Shown: piece by piece, positions 23,879-32,820 of the stretch | How positions within the stretch are numbered: the stretch's first letter is position 1 | Layout of the letters: every line of letters starts with the position of its first letter | NCBI GenBank assembly: GCA_938023865.1 | Contig: CALJDG010000046.1 | Coordinates: forward strand, 1-34,665 | Source: an uncultured archaeon | GTDB lineage: Archaea; Thermoproteota; Bathyarchaeia; Bathyarchaeales; Bathycorpusculaceae | Direction of reading: 5' to 3' | Length of the DNA stretch: 34,665 nt | The notes under the pieces: model-generated | The model's database searches: none | What the model was told of the DNA's origin: nothing | The model's input: the letters and a program-made list of their open reading frames with translations, nothing else | Translations under genes and position numbers: made by a program

Positions 23879-25377
23879 CTTTGGATAACTACTTTGCTTT
23901 CGGTGAAGAAGCGAATTGCCTCTTGACCTTGACCATGCAGCACGCCAAAAAAGGAATTTTTCATACCGCTAAATGGGAAGAACGCTATTGGCGCAACAAT
24001 TCCAATGTTTATTCCTATGTTTCCGCAGCGAACCCTATACTGGAATTCTCTAGCCCATTTTCCATTAGAAGTGAATATAGATGCAGCGTTGCCGTAGGGG
24101 TTGCCATCAATCATTTCAATTGCTTCATCAAAGCTCCTTGCACGCATAATGCAGGCCAAAGGACCGAAGATTTCTTCTCTGCCAATCGTCATGTCCGGAG
24201 TGACATCTTCAAAAACTGTTGGATTAAGGAAACAATCCTTAGGCCAATCACCCACCAATCTTATGTTTCTTCCATCAAGGGTTAGTTTCGCGCCTTCCTC
24301 TATTCCTTTTTCTATAAAATTCACAACCCTTTCTTTTTTGCTCTTGTCGCGTAATGGACCCATTTGAACAGATTCATCCAACCCGTAGCCAACCCTAATT
24401 TTTGATGCAGACTCAACAAAAGCGTTTACAACTTTTTTATAGAACGCGCTGTATTCGTTTTCGTTAAGTCCTTCACCAACTATAACGAGATTGGCTCCAG
24501 ATAAACATCTTTGACCGGTATTGCCATAAAAAGAAGTCATACAAGCCGCCATCGTTCTCTCAAGATCAGCGTCGGGCATAACGAGAAGGAAGTTTTTTGC
24601 TCCAGCTTGGGCTATAACCCTTTTTCCAGTTTCGCCACACCTCCTATATATGACATCTCTTGCAACAGGCGTTGACCCCACAAAGCATATCCCAACGATA
24701 TCTGGATGGCTAAGCATGGCTGAAACAACAGCCCTTCCACCATTCACAACATTCCATACGCCAGGTGGAAATCCTGCCTCTTCTACTAATTCAGCAAGCT
24801 TATATTGGCTTATGGGAACTTCGCTGGAGGGCTTAATGACAACACAGTTACCGGTAGCAACTGCATACGGCGCAAACCATAACGGGATCATGAACGGAAA
24901 GTTAAAAGGGGCTATTATCCCAAATACTCCTAAAGGCTGTCTTATAACATACTCGTCTATGCCGACAGCTATATCTTCGAGATTATAACCCATCATGAGG
25001 GAAGGTATGCCTGTTGCAACCTCAACGTTTTCTATCCCCCTCCTCGTTTCCCCTCTGGACTCGTCAATTGTCTTACCGTGCTCCATTGTTTGAATTCGAC
25101 TTAATTCTTCAAAGTGCTCTTCCAAAAGCTCCTTCAGTTTAAATAGATATCTCGCTCTTGTAAGTGGAGGGGTTCTTCTCCATTCAGGAAACGCTTCTTT
25201 GGCTGATTTGACAGCCTCATCCACATCGCTTTCCGATGATAATGGAACTTTCGCTATAACCCTGCATGTTGCAGGGTTAATTACTTCAGCTATTTCCCCT
25301 TTCGGCTCAATCCACTCTCCGCCGACGTAATTTTTAATTGTTAAAACTTCTTTTATTGGCTCTTCAAGTATTGCCAT
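23869..25377 (-). CDS. mmsA: Methylmalonate-semialdehyde dehydrogenase-type aldehyde dehydrogenase
   Basis: A 502-residue ALDH-superfamily enzyme. The nucleophile is C291 in GNTGQRCLSG, the NAD(P) segment is FVGSTPVARDV, and AQAGAKNF replaces the usual catalytic glutamate. With PFSGMKNSFFG near the C-terminus, these are MMSDH hallmarks; that clade lacks the general-base glutamate and produces an acyl-CoA in its best-known members. Substrate may be methylmalonate semialdehyde, malonate semialdehyde, or another aldehyde made by the class III aminotransferase 24 bases upstream. The pair mirrors amino-acid or beta-alanine/GABA degradation operons. Confidence 0.85.
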   Translation of the reverse strand: MAILEEPIKEVLTIKNYVGGEWIEPKGEIAEVINPATCRVIAKVPLSSESDVDEAVKSAKEAFPEWRRTPPLTRARYLFKLKELLEEHFEELSRIQTMEHGKTIDESRGETRRGIENVEVATGIPSLMMGYNLEDIAVGIDEYVIRQPLGVFGIIAPFNFPFMIPLWFAPYAVATGNCVVIKPSSEVPISQYKLAELVEEAGFPPGVWNVVNGGRAVVSAMLSHPDIVGICFVGSTPVARDVIYRRCGETGKRVIAQAGAKNFLLVMPDADLERTMAACMTSFYGNTGQRCLSGANLVIVGEGLNENEYSAFYKKVVNAFVESASKIRVGYGLDESVQMGPLRDKSKKERVVNFIEKGIEEGAKLTLDGRNIRLVGDWPKDCFLNPTVFEDVTPDMTIGREEIFGPLACIMRARSFDEAIEMIDGNPYGNAASIFTSNGKWAREFQYRVRCGNIGINIGIVAPIAFFPFSGMKNSFFGVLHGQGQEAIRFFTESKVVIQRWF

Positions 25378-25401
25378 TTGTTCGTCTCCCTTCTTTTCTC
25401 C

Positions 25402-26706
25402 CTAAGAGCCTACCTTTTTAATCGAGGTTTCAAGAATATTCAATGCACTATCAATTTGCTCTTTAGTTATGACCAAAGGAGGTTGAATTCTCACCACGCA
25501 TCCCTTTACGCCTCCGGACCCTATAAGCAAACCTTTTTCTCTACAGAGATCCCTTATCTTTCGCGTTTCATCAACCGCTGGAATTTTTTTCACCTTATCC
25601 TTAACGAGTTCAATGCCTATCATTAAGCCCTTCCCTCGTACATCGCCAATAATTGGTAGCTCATCCTTCATCTCGTTAAGACGCTTCATTATGTATGCGC
25701 CTTTTTCTTCAGCCTGCTCTGAAAGTTTTTCCCTCAAGATAACGTTAATGTTTGCCAGCGCTGCAGCAGCAGAGACGGGGTTACCGCCGAAGGTTGAAAG
25801 GTGATCCCCCGGTTCGAAAGAGTCGCCTATATCTTTTCTGGCTATGCAGGCGCCCAGCGGGAAGCCGTCCGCGATACCCTTCGCCAAAGTCATTAGATCA
25901 GGCTCGACGCCGTAATGCTGTATTCCAAAAAGTTTTCCGGTTCTACCGAATCCCGTTTGAACTTCATCATCTATAAACAGTATTCCATTTTCGTCTAAAA
26001 TTTCCTTCACTAGTTTAAAGTATTCTAATGGTGGAGGTATAATGCCGCCTTCGCCCATCACAGGCTCTGCTATGAATGCTGCCACTCCTTTACTCGTGCA
26101 ATAATCGATAACGTTGCGAATTGATCTAGCACATAATAAATCACAGTCCGGATAACTCTTCTCAAACGGACACCGGTAACAATATGGTGGAGGCGCAAAG
26201 GACACCCCTGAAAGATATGGACCCATATCGTATTTTCTTCTACCAGCTTGCCCAGTAACGCTTAGAGTCCCAAGTGTGCGCCCATGAAAAGAGCACATCA
26301 ACGCAATTAACTCGTACTTCTTAGTGAATTTCCTGGCAAGTTTAATGGCGCATTCCACAGCTTCAGCCCCGCTATTGCCGAAAAACGTTTTCTGTAACTT
26401 TGGCGGAGTTATCTCGGCCAGTTTTTCAGCTAATTCAATCGTTGCTGGGACATAATAAACGTAGCTACAAACATGAACTAATTTCTTGGCCTGTTCGATT
26501 GCAGCGTTTACAACTTCTGGATGACAGTGGCCAGCATTAACAACCGATATCCCTGAAAAACAATCTATGTATTCCTTACCTGCTACATCCTTTATTGTGG
26601 CACCTCTCGCCTCTGAAACCACGATAGGCTCTATCTTTGCCACCATAGTTGTTATCAAAAACTTTTCAGCCTTCTCAACAATCTCCTTCTCGTTTTCCAC
26701 CTTCAT
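25402..26706 (-). CDS. Class III aminotransferase (GabT/ornithine-type)
   Basis: Start taken at ATG 26706; an in-frame TTG at 26712 adds two residues. Numbering from the TTG, PLP features are GNSGAEAVECAIKLAR (112-127), the D249-E250 pair in IDDEVQTGFGRTG and the Schiff-base lysine K278 in TLAKGIADGFPLG. A cysteine set CYRC...YPDCDLLC (C178, C181, C190, C194) is a mark of an archaeal GabT-like subgroup. It removes an omega-amino group (GABA, beta-alanine, ornithine or similar) in cytosol, giving the aldehyde for the next gene. It is first in a four-gene minus-strand operon, and a divergent Lrp/AsnC gene shares the promoter region. Confidence 0.85.
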   Translation of the reverse strand: MKVENEKEIVEKAEKFLITTMVAKIEPIVVSEARGATIKDVAGKEYIDCFSGISVVNAGHCHPEVVNAAIEQAKKLVHVCSYVYYVPATIELAEKLAEITPPKLQKTFFGNSGAEAVECAIKLARKFTKKYELIALMCSFHGRTLGTLSVTGQAGRRKYDMGPYLSGVSFAPPPYCYRCPFEKSYPDCDLLCARSIRNVIDYCTSKGVAAFIAEPVMGEGGIIPPPLEYFKLVKEILDENGILFIDDEVQTGFGRTGKLFGIQHYGVEPDLMTLAKGIADGFPLGACIARKDIGDSFEPGDHLSTFGGNPVSAAAALANINVILREKLSEQAEEKGAYIMKRLNEMKDELPIIGDVRGKGLMIGIELVKDKVKKIPAVDETRKIRDLCREKGLLIGSGGVKGCVVRIQPPLVITKEQIDSALNILETSIKKVGS

Positions 26707-26712
26707 GCCCAA

Positions 26713-26890
26713 TTGTTTATATATCTAGACACTTTTTAAATTTTATCCAAAAATTCGGTAGAAATTACAATCAATGTTCAAAATTATACATTAAGACTTC
26801 TTCCAACGATAAATGCAAAACATTTAAACAGAGATAAGAAATCTATGTGGATACACCAATCGCCTTGCAAAGCATAAACGAGGGAAAGCC
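26713..26890. promoter_or_regulatory. Divergent promoter region between the aminotransferase operon and the Lrp gene
   Basis: This AT-rich 178-base region holds a TATA-like ATATATAAAC on the minus strand (about 26715-26724) and AACATTTAAAC (about 26818-26828) on the plus strand. A classical Lrp-type arrangement, with the regulator divergent from the amino-acid operon it could control, is inferred. No clear palindromic operator is visible. Confidence 0.35.
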
Positions 26891-27367
26891 GTGGGGAAAA
26901 AAATAAATTTAATGCTTGACAAAATAGACGTTGAAATTATCAAAGTTCTACAAAACGATTGTAGACTCTCATTAGATCGTATAGCAAAAAAGCTGGGAGT
27001 ACCAAAGTCAACTATCCATTACAGGATAAGGCGACTTGAAGAGGAAGGAATAATAGAGGGCTACCATGCGAAAATAAACTTTGAAAAACTTGGAAGAGAC
27101 TTTCTAACGATAACCCTCGTTCGCGCAAAATATGAACAAAGCTATCACGAGAAAGTTGGGAAAAAAATCTGCGCTATTCCAGGGGTCTGGGGGGTTTATT
27201 TCGTATTTGGTGAAAATGACTTCATAGTGTTAGCGAGATCGAAAAATAGAGAGGACTACCTTAAAAAATTGGAAGCGATTATGAGTATGCCTGAAATCGA
27301 GAGAACAAACACACTAATTGTAGCAAAAGTACTTAAAGAAGATATACGGGAAAACATCACCTTCTAA
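26891..27367 (+). CDS. Lrp/AsnC family transcriptional regulator
   Basis: A 158-residue protein starting at GTG 26891 after GAGGGAAAG. The N-terminal winged HTH includes DCRLSLDRIAKKLGVP and STIHYRIRRLEEEGIIEGY, the recognition helix region of AsnC. The C-terminal half is the RAM effector domain (about residues 65-150). Typical ligands are amino acids. It is divergent from the class III aminotransferase operon and converges on a saccharopine-dehydrogenase-like gene, so it probably controls local amino-acid catabolism. Confidence 0.88.
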   Translation: MGKKINLMLDKIDVEIIKVLQNDCRLSLDRIAKKLGVPKSTIHYRIRRLEEEGIIEGYHAKINFEKLGRDFLTITLVRAKYEQSYHEKVGKKICAIPGVWGVYFVFGENDFIVLARSKNREDYLKKLEAIMSMPEIERTNTLIVAKVLKEDIRENITF

Positions 27368-27419
27368 ACTCCCGCTCAATAATTCAAGATTAAAAAGGAA
27401 AAAATTGGAGATAACTTAA

Positions 27420-28643
27420 CTACACAAGTTCTCTTTTAACGATTTCTAGTATCTTTATACCTTTCTCTGCTAGTTTTCGAATAACAGCCTCTTTCTCTTC
27501 TCTTAAGAGAGCTTCGGGAGGAACAACACCTCTAGACTTTAAAGATCCTTCAATCAGCACTTCCGTGAAAGCCTCTCCGCCCACACCGACCAAGTAAGAT
27601 GTAGCAGTTGTGCCAAGAATTCTCTTATTTGCCTCTTTAAGAGTCATGATGGAAATATACGACAAATCAATTTTTTTCCCTCTATCCTTACATCTTATAT
27701 CCGTTACTATGCAAGAAACGTCTTCAACGAGTTTCCTCTTTCTAATCATCTCTTTAATTTCGCTCATCGACGGAGGCCTAGGTAATAAGGTGCAGAATAC
27801 ATCGAAGGGATTAACTTCAACGTTACCCACTTTGATTTTCTCGTCCTTTACCAGTCCGAGTTCATATATCGCCTTTGCATAAGGCATGAAAGGCCCTCCC
27901 ATTTTGAACTCCGCGTATCGCAAACCTTTGATGAAACGTGCCATAATCGGGGGTTCTTCATGATAATGGTGGTAGCATGGCTGCGGTCCAAGCGGTTCAG
28001 GAAATACGTATATTTCTTCACCACTAAAGGGAGGAACCCTTTTTAACACCCCATCTTCATAGACATAAGGTTCCTGTATCATGTCGTACCAGAGAAGATC
28101 AGGAGCCCACGTTGAGACTAGGCTTTCACTTTTCTGAAGAGAGCAGTCTTTCATTCGCACTTCAAGAACTCGCTCGAATTTATCGGCTGCGTAACCAGCC
28201 ACAAGGTCAGTTATCCCCGGATCCTCTCCAGTTGCAATTAGAGCAACTCTTCCTATATCTTTAAAATCTTTATCCATCTCAAGCACCAATTCAAGAACTT
28301 TTTCAGTAGGTGCTCCAGGGGCATCAATGCATGGGCCAAGCGAAAGACCTTGAAAGTTTGCTCCAGCAGATAAAGCCGCCTTCATTACTCTTAAATCATA
28401 AACGTAAGATGCTGAATTTATCACTAAATCGCAGCTTTTCACTGCCTTTTGCAACTCATCAACGTTATTAAGGTCTACGCGGCAAGTCGAAAGTTTTTCG
28501 CTTTTAAGCATCTCTTTAAGGGCCTTGGCACGATCTAAATTTCTTCCAGCAATCAATATTTCTGAGACCCTTTTATGTTTGGCTAGCTCATAGCAGATTA
28601 CAGAGCCTTGAGCCCCATATCCTCCTAAGATTAAAATCTTCAT
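27420..28643 (-). CDS. Saccharopine dehydrogenase-like NAD(P)-dependent oxidoreductase (paralogue 2)
   Basis: A 407-residue paralogue of the gene at 4434-5657, with identical length and layout: MKILILGGYGAQGSVICYEL at the Rossmann start, DLVINSASY, ATGEDPGITDLVAGYAADK, then VPPFSGEEIYVFPEP and HYHEE. The two enzymes bracket the metabolic region 23 kb apart and have diverged clearly, so different substrates are likely. It stands alone between Lrp (convergent) and the DNA ligase end. AGTTTAAATTG at about 28676-28686 could be its TATA element. Confidence 0.75.
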   Translation of the reverse strand: MKILILGGYGAQGSVICYELAKHKRVSEILIAGRNLDRAKALKEMLKSEKLSTCRVDLNNVDELQKAVKSCDLVINSASYVYDLRVMKAALSAGANFQGLSLGPCIDAPGAPTEKVLELVLEMDKDFKDIGRVALIATGEDPGITDLVAGYAADKFERVLEVRMKDCSLQKSESLVSTWAPDLLWYDMIQEPYVYEDGVLKRVPPFSGEEIYVFPEPLGPQPCYHHYHEEPPIMARFIKGLRYAEFKMGGPFMPYAKAIYELGLVKDEKIKVGNVEVNPFDVFCTLLPRPPSMSEIKEMIRKRKLVEDVSCIVTDIRCKDRGKKIDLSYISIMTLKEANKRILGTTATSYLVGVGGEAFTEVLIEGSLKSRGVVPPEALLREEKEAVIRKLAEKGIKILEIVKRELV

Positions 28644-28873
28644 TTTTAATAACCTTGGGCCTATGGCAATACAAATACAATTTAAACTTTACGTTGAAAG
28701 GCATGGAAAACAAAATTTTGCCAATGCATATGGAAGGTGAACACGATTCATAATTAAAGGTCACATTAAAATAAAACGTTAAAATAAATCCCCCACTCAA
28801 ATTTAGGCTTTAAAACTGAAAAATTTGCATGTTTAGAAGCAAAGAATATGTTAAAAATAATTTTTCGGAGGAC

Positions 28874-30637
28874 CTAACTTTCAGCGATCTTCTTCAATTG
28901 TTTCTGGTACATTTCAACTATTTCACTTGTAGTCGTTGCATCTTCCGCCGCCTTGTCAATTCTGAAGTTGCCTGTGAATCTTGGGAAGCGTATGGCAAGG
29001 CCGCTTCCTTGACGTATGGAGTTCACCGCGCATGTGTGAATGGGACTTAGGGTTATTTCCGCGCCTAAAACTTCTATGACGACTTTTGGTTCAAACCATA
29101 CATCCGCCTCGATAAGTGAATGCACCCTTGGATGCCTATGCGAAATAACATGTTTTTTCATCATTTCTGGCAGTTTCGCCAAGTCCTCATCAGTAAATCC
29201 TGTCCCACATTTTGTCACTGTTTCGAAAATGTCATTTTCTGAGTTATATGCCGCTAACAAAAGTGCGCCATAAGTTCCTGCACGTTTTCCTCTACCATGG
29301 AAGGCGCCGACTACAACAAGGTCTACAGTGTCTGTCATTTCACTTTTGTAGTCACGTTTGTACTTTATCCAAAGCCAGCCACGTGCTCCTGCTTGATAAA
29401 CAGAATCTTCATTTACCGATTTGCACATTAAGCCTTCGCATCCATCCTCTATAGCCTCTAGAAAGAAGTTTTCAAGTTCCTTGATGTTGCCTGCGATTAC
29501 GCTTTTGGCGATCTTCACCCTTTCGCCTTCCCTAACCACATTTTTAAGCACCCTCCGCCTCACAGGATAAGGCTCAAGGGTTAGGTCTTTCCCGTCAACA
29601 TATAATGCATCGAACATGAAAAGCGAGACTGGATATTCTTCCATGGCTTTTTCTATGCCGTATTTGCGTCTGCGGTGCATAAGCTCTTGGAAGGGCCTCA
29701 TCTCGCCAGTGTCGGGGTCTATAGCTACGCATTCAGCCTCCAAAATAGCTTCTTTAGCTAAAACGTGTCGTCTTAAGAGTTCAATGGCGTCTGGATATTG
29801 GTCAGAAATGTCTTCAAGGCGTCTTGAATATAGGGTTATTTCTTCACCTTTTTTGTGGGCTTGAATGCGTTCGCCATCATACTTGTACTCGGCTATACAT
29901 TTTCCACTCAACTTTTCAAGAATCTCTTCAGGCGATGAAAGCCTTTCAGCCAGCATGGGCCTTATGGGTTCGCCTACAACAACCTTGAACTTTTTGATTC
30001 CTTCAATTCCTTCTTCGGCAAGGACTTTGGCTACTCTTCCAAGGTCTGATGAGATGTTATAAGCACGTTCCACGAGCTCGCGGGTTTCCTTGCCGCCGCC
30101 ATAAGCTATTGCTAAAGCATCAAGCACAGTCATGTCGGCAATGCCCAAACGAAGGTTCCCAGTGACCGCCCGCATGATATATTTGGCCTCCTTTGGTGTG
30201 GCATCTGCCAACAATCCAGCCAAAAGCGAGATTTTAGTGTCAACCGCGCCTGAGCCAGAAGCATGGGCCATTTTGTCAAGGGTTTCATAAACTTTTTGAA
30301 CGGTTAATGGCTTTTGGAAAAAAGTTAGCTGCCTTTTTTGAGCTATAAACTTTTGGGATGTTTCGCCGATATCTCCGCTTTTTTTCATGTCTTCTTCAAT
30401 TTCGCTTTCCCGACGCCCAGAAGCGTGGGCAAGGGCCTTAATAGCGAGTCTTTCAGCCACCCCAATTTCCAGCTTAACAAAGTCTGGATAAATTTTCCCC
30501 TGGGTTAAGTAGACGACTTTGTCAATTATTTCTTTAGGTGTTCTTTTAAGGAGATCAACTAGCAGGTCCGTCATTTCAAGCCTTTTGGTTGTGGCTTCAA
30601 TCTTCTCGTAGGCATCAGCAATCTCAGAGTAGAGCAA
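28874..30637 (-). CDS. lig: ATP-dependent DNA ligase
   Basis: Archaeal DNA ligase I. The adenylated lysine is in AEYKYDGER (K252 from the start used here), followed by the remaining nucleotidyltransferase motifs and the OB-fold C-terminus (DVWFEPKVVIEVLGAEITL). I use TTG 30637 because GAGGGG lies five bases upstream and the protein then opens as LYSEIADAYEKIEATTKRLE, as usual for this family; the longer ATG at 30688 would add 17 atypical residues. Length is about 587 residues. The MNT/HEPN pair lies directly upstream on the same strand. A degraded homologue of its C-terminus is at 505-755. Confidence 0.92.
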   Translation of the reverse strand: MLYSEIADAYEKIEATTKRLEMTDLLVDLLKRTPKEIIDKVVYLTQGKIYPDFVKLEIGVAERLAIKALAHASGRRESEIEEDMKKSGDIGETSQKFIAQKRQLTFFQKPLTVQKVYETLDKMAHASGSGAVDTKISLLAGLLADATPKEAKYIMRAVTGNLRLGIADMTVLDALAIAYGGGKETRELVERAYNISSDLGRVAKVLAEEGIEGIKKFKVVVGEPIRPMLAERLSSPEEILEKLSGKCIAEYKYDGERIQAHKKGEEITLYSRRLEDISDQYPDAIELLRRHVLAKEAILEAECVAIDPDTGEMRPFQELMHRRRKYGIEKAMEEYPVSLFMFDALYVDGKDLTLEPYPVRRRVLKNVVREGERVKIAKSVIAGNIKELENFFLEAIEDGCEGLMCKSVNEDSVYQAGARGWLWIKYKRDYKSEMTDTVDLVVVGAFHGRGKRAGTYGALLLAAYNSENDIFETVTKCGTGFTDEDLAKLPEMMKKHVISHRHPRVHSLIEADVWFEPKVVIEVLGAEITLSPIHTCAVNSIRQGSGLAIRFPRFTGNFRIDKAAEDATTTSEIVEMYQKQLKKIAES

Positions 30638-30697
30638 AAATGGCCCCTCACGGTGATAGGAACAAGCCAAATATATTAAGTTTGACACAAGCCCTAC

Positions 30698-31045
30698 TTA
30701 CGACTTGTAAAGGATTTTGCCCTTCTCCAAAACTTCTAGGACGAACGGGTTTTTCCGCCTTTTCATATCTTCAAACTCTTCTGGCGTGTAGCCCAAGGGC
30801 TCTACGGGTATGCCAAAAGTGTTCAGCTCCATTAGTGTTCCTATGCGCTCGAGAAAGCCTTCCTTAAAATCCGCAACAACAAGTATGTCGACATCTGAAC
30901 CTTCGTTTATGTCGCCAGTGGCAAAGGAGCCGAAAAGGACAACAAGTTGTGGATTTAAACGTTTGACAACCGCGTTTACATAAGCCCTTATTTTCTCAAA
31001 AACTTCTTCACTTCTTTCAATATCGACTCTGCGTAATTTAAGCAT
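30698..31045 (-). CDS. MNT-type nucleotidyltransferase (antitoxin partner of HEPN)
   Basis: A 115-residue minimal nucleotidyltransferase with VVLFGSFATGDINEGSDVDILV, the complete GS-x10-DxD active site. Its start overlaps the preceding HEPN gene by 58 bases out of frame, and no later ATG, GTG or TTG exists before the core, so the overlap appears real. In HEPN/MNT modules the MNT enzyme modifies and silences the HEPN RNase. The DNA ligase follows closely. Confidence 0.8.
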   Translation of the reverse strand: MLKLRRVDIERSEEVFEKIRAYVNAVVKRLNPQLVVLFGSFATGDINEGSDVDILVVADFKEGFLERIGTLMELNTFGIPVEPLGYTPEEFEDMKRRKNPFVLEVLEKGKILYKS

Positions 31046-31389
31046 CTTAGGGCTATTTCCTCCGTATAATATTTGTATGCTGGACCTTTGGGATAAAAGT
31101 TGGGGTACCTTGAACCAATATAGTGTCTGTCAAGCTCTCTTCCATAATCGCCATACTTTTTGAGGCTTCCTTCAATTTTTGAGGCTTCTTCCACAAGCTC
31201 AGTAACAGAATGTGTTATAAGGGCTCTGTAGCCCTTCGAGTACAGTAAACCTTTCAACGCTTTTTCAGCTGACTGCTGGGCGAAAAAGGCACACGCATAA
31301 TAGTTTCCATCTTCTAAGCAGTCTTTGGCTGTTTTAAAGTCGGCTTCTGCCTGGTCTAGCCATCTTAAACCTTCTTCCAGGTTGCTCAT
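30988..31389 (-). CDS. HEPN domain protein (putative RNase toxin)
   Basis: A 133-residue all-helical HEPN protein: WLDQAEADFKTAKDCLEDGN, then CAFFAQQSAEKALKGLL, then RELDRHYIGSRYPN, containing the R-x4-H motif of HEPN RNases. It is transcribed first, with the MNT gene overlapping its end, as in type VII toxin-antitoxin pairs. Many such proteins protect cells under stress or phage attack; that role is inferred. Confidence 0.82.
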   Translation of the reverse strand: MSNLEEGLRWLDQAEADFKTAKDCLEDGNYYACAFFAQQSAEKALKGLLYSKGYRALITHSVTELVEEASKIEGSLKKYGDYGRELDRHYIGSRYPNFYPKGPAYKYYTEEIALRCLNYAESILKEVKKFLRK

Positions 31390-31414
31390 AAAACCACACT
31401 ATGGTTGTTTGTGC

Positions 31415-32179
31415 TTACATGCTGTCCAACTCTTTTAAAAGTTCCGCCAGCCGCTCTATGGCCAATTGCCAAGCTTTTTCGCCTTTCTCCTTTGAGGCTT
31501 TTGTAGGGTCACCTATTACGCCAGTGTTGCTTATCTCCCTTGTTCTGAAAGCCCATGAAACTTTTGGTCCAGCCTCTTTCAGCCCAATTTTTGTGTATTT
31601 TGATTTTGGAAGAATCAGCCTTGGCTTTGCGATTCTTTCTTTGATAACCGTGTTTTCGCGGTTGGCCAGCGTTGTGGAGGTTTCAAACTCTCCGGCATGC
31701 GCGTCATAAGGAGTTTCTATAGACTGGTCTATGAGGTCTGGTATAAGGCTGACAGTGTCAATGGCTACAAAAGCGTCCGTTTCAGCCTTAATCCTCTGGG
31801 CTGCAGCTTCCAAGGCTGGAGTGTTTCCGCCGTGGCCATTCTCGAAAAGTATCTTTTTGAAACCGTGCTTTGTTAGGCATATGCCTATTTCATAGGCTAT
31901 TTGCTCAAGGGTTTGCGGATTCAGAGTTATTGTTCCCGGAAAGTCCATGTGATGCAATGAAACGCCATAGTATATGGGTGGAGCGATAAGGGCGCATTCC
32001 GCTTTTTCAGCAGCCTTCACGGAAAGCCAAAAGGCGTCATAAGCGTCCGTGTCTAGTGGCAAGTGAGGGCCGTGTTGCTCGCAGCTTCCAACAGGCACAA
32101 TCACAGTTCTATGAACCTTTAAGAACTCTTCCACGTCAACCCATGTTAACTCGCCCAAATAGTAGCTTCGCATTTTCAA
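31415..32179 (-). CDS. Creatininase-family amidohydrolase
   Basis: A 254-residue metal-dependent amidase. Ligand motifs are SCEQHGPHLPLDTD (E34, H36, H39, D43), NGHGGN (114-119) and DAHAGEFETS (H161, E164). Family members open cyclic amides (creatinine) or remove formyl groups (the FAPy deformylase of archaeal flavin/F420 synthesis). The second is the more likely type in an archaeon, but this cannot be settled by sequence reading. TTG 32179 has AGGAGAAG upstream. It is 15 bases after the nitroreductase stop, so the two may be co-transcribed. Confidence 0.8.
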   Translation of the reverse strand: MKMRSYYLGELTWVDVEEFLKVHRTVIVPVGSCEQHGPHLPLDTDAYDAFWLSVKAAEKAECALIAPPIYYGVSLHHMDFPGTITLNPQTLEQIAYEIGICLTKHGFKKILFENGHGGNTPALEAAAQRIKAETDAFVAIDTVSLIPDLIDQSIETPYDAHAGEFETSTTLANRENTVIKERIAKPRLILPKSKYTKIGLKEAGPKVSWAFRTREISNTGVIGDPTKASKEKGEKAWQLAIERLAELLKELDSM

Positions 32180-32194
32180 GGCTTTACACTTCTC

Positions 32195-32725
32195 CTAAAA
32201 TCTTTCATAATGGATTATCTGTTTTAATGGTCGTCTACTTCTTGGCGTGGGAGATTCAGCTGGATAGCCAACTGGTATTATAGCTACGGGCCTAACACCT
32301 TCTGGAATTTTTAGGATTTTTCTCGCCTCATCCTCCCTAAAGGCTCCAACCCAACACGTACTCAAACCCATGGCGTATGCTGCCAAATGGATGTTTTGTA
32401 TGGCTGCAGCAGTATCTTGTATGCAGTATAGAGTTCTTCCACGTAAACCATAGCCACTTGCAGAACGCTCCTCGTCTGCACACACAACAATGACTACAGG
32501 AGCCTCCTCAATAAAGGATTGACCTAATGCAGCTTCAGCTAAACGCTTTTTAGTTTCTGGACTACGAACGATTACAAATTCCCATGGCTGAATATTCCCA
32601 GCTGAAGGTGCCCATCGAGCAGCTTCTATAAGCTTTTCAACAATTTCAGATGGAATATCTCGACTTTGAAACGCCCTTATGCTACGCCGTCCCTTTATAG
32701 CTTCAAAAACATCCACCACTTTCAC
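32195..32725 (-). CDS. Nitroreductase-family FMN oxidoreductase
   Basis: A 176-residue protein from GTG 32725. FMN-binding elements are RRSIRAF (13-19), PSAGNIQPWEF (about 40-50) and GLSTCWVGAF, with the C-terminal PVGYPAE turn and a basic tail. Members reduce nitro groups, quinones or flavins with NAD(P)H. The gene precedes the creatininase-family gene on the same strand, 15 bases apart, which hints at a flavin-related task. Confidence 0.85.
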   Translation of the reverse strand: MKVVDVFEAIKGRRSIRAFQSRDIPSEIVEKLIEAARWAPSAGNIQPWEFVIVRSPETKKRLAEAALGQSFIEEAPVVIVVCADEERSASGYGLRGRTLYCIQDTAAAIQNIHLAAYAMGLSTCWVGAFREDEARKILKIPEGVRPVAIIPVGYPAESPTPRSRRPLKQIIHYERF

Positions 32726-32820
32726 CTTTAACCTTCTAGTTCACAGCCAAACGTCATAAGCTTTATCCTATTCGTGAAAAATTTAATCAGCCAAGCGAGG
32801 TAGCATATTTGGAGGAAAGC

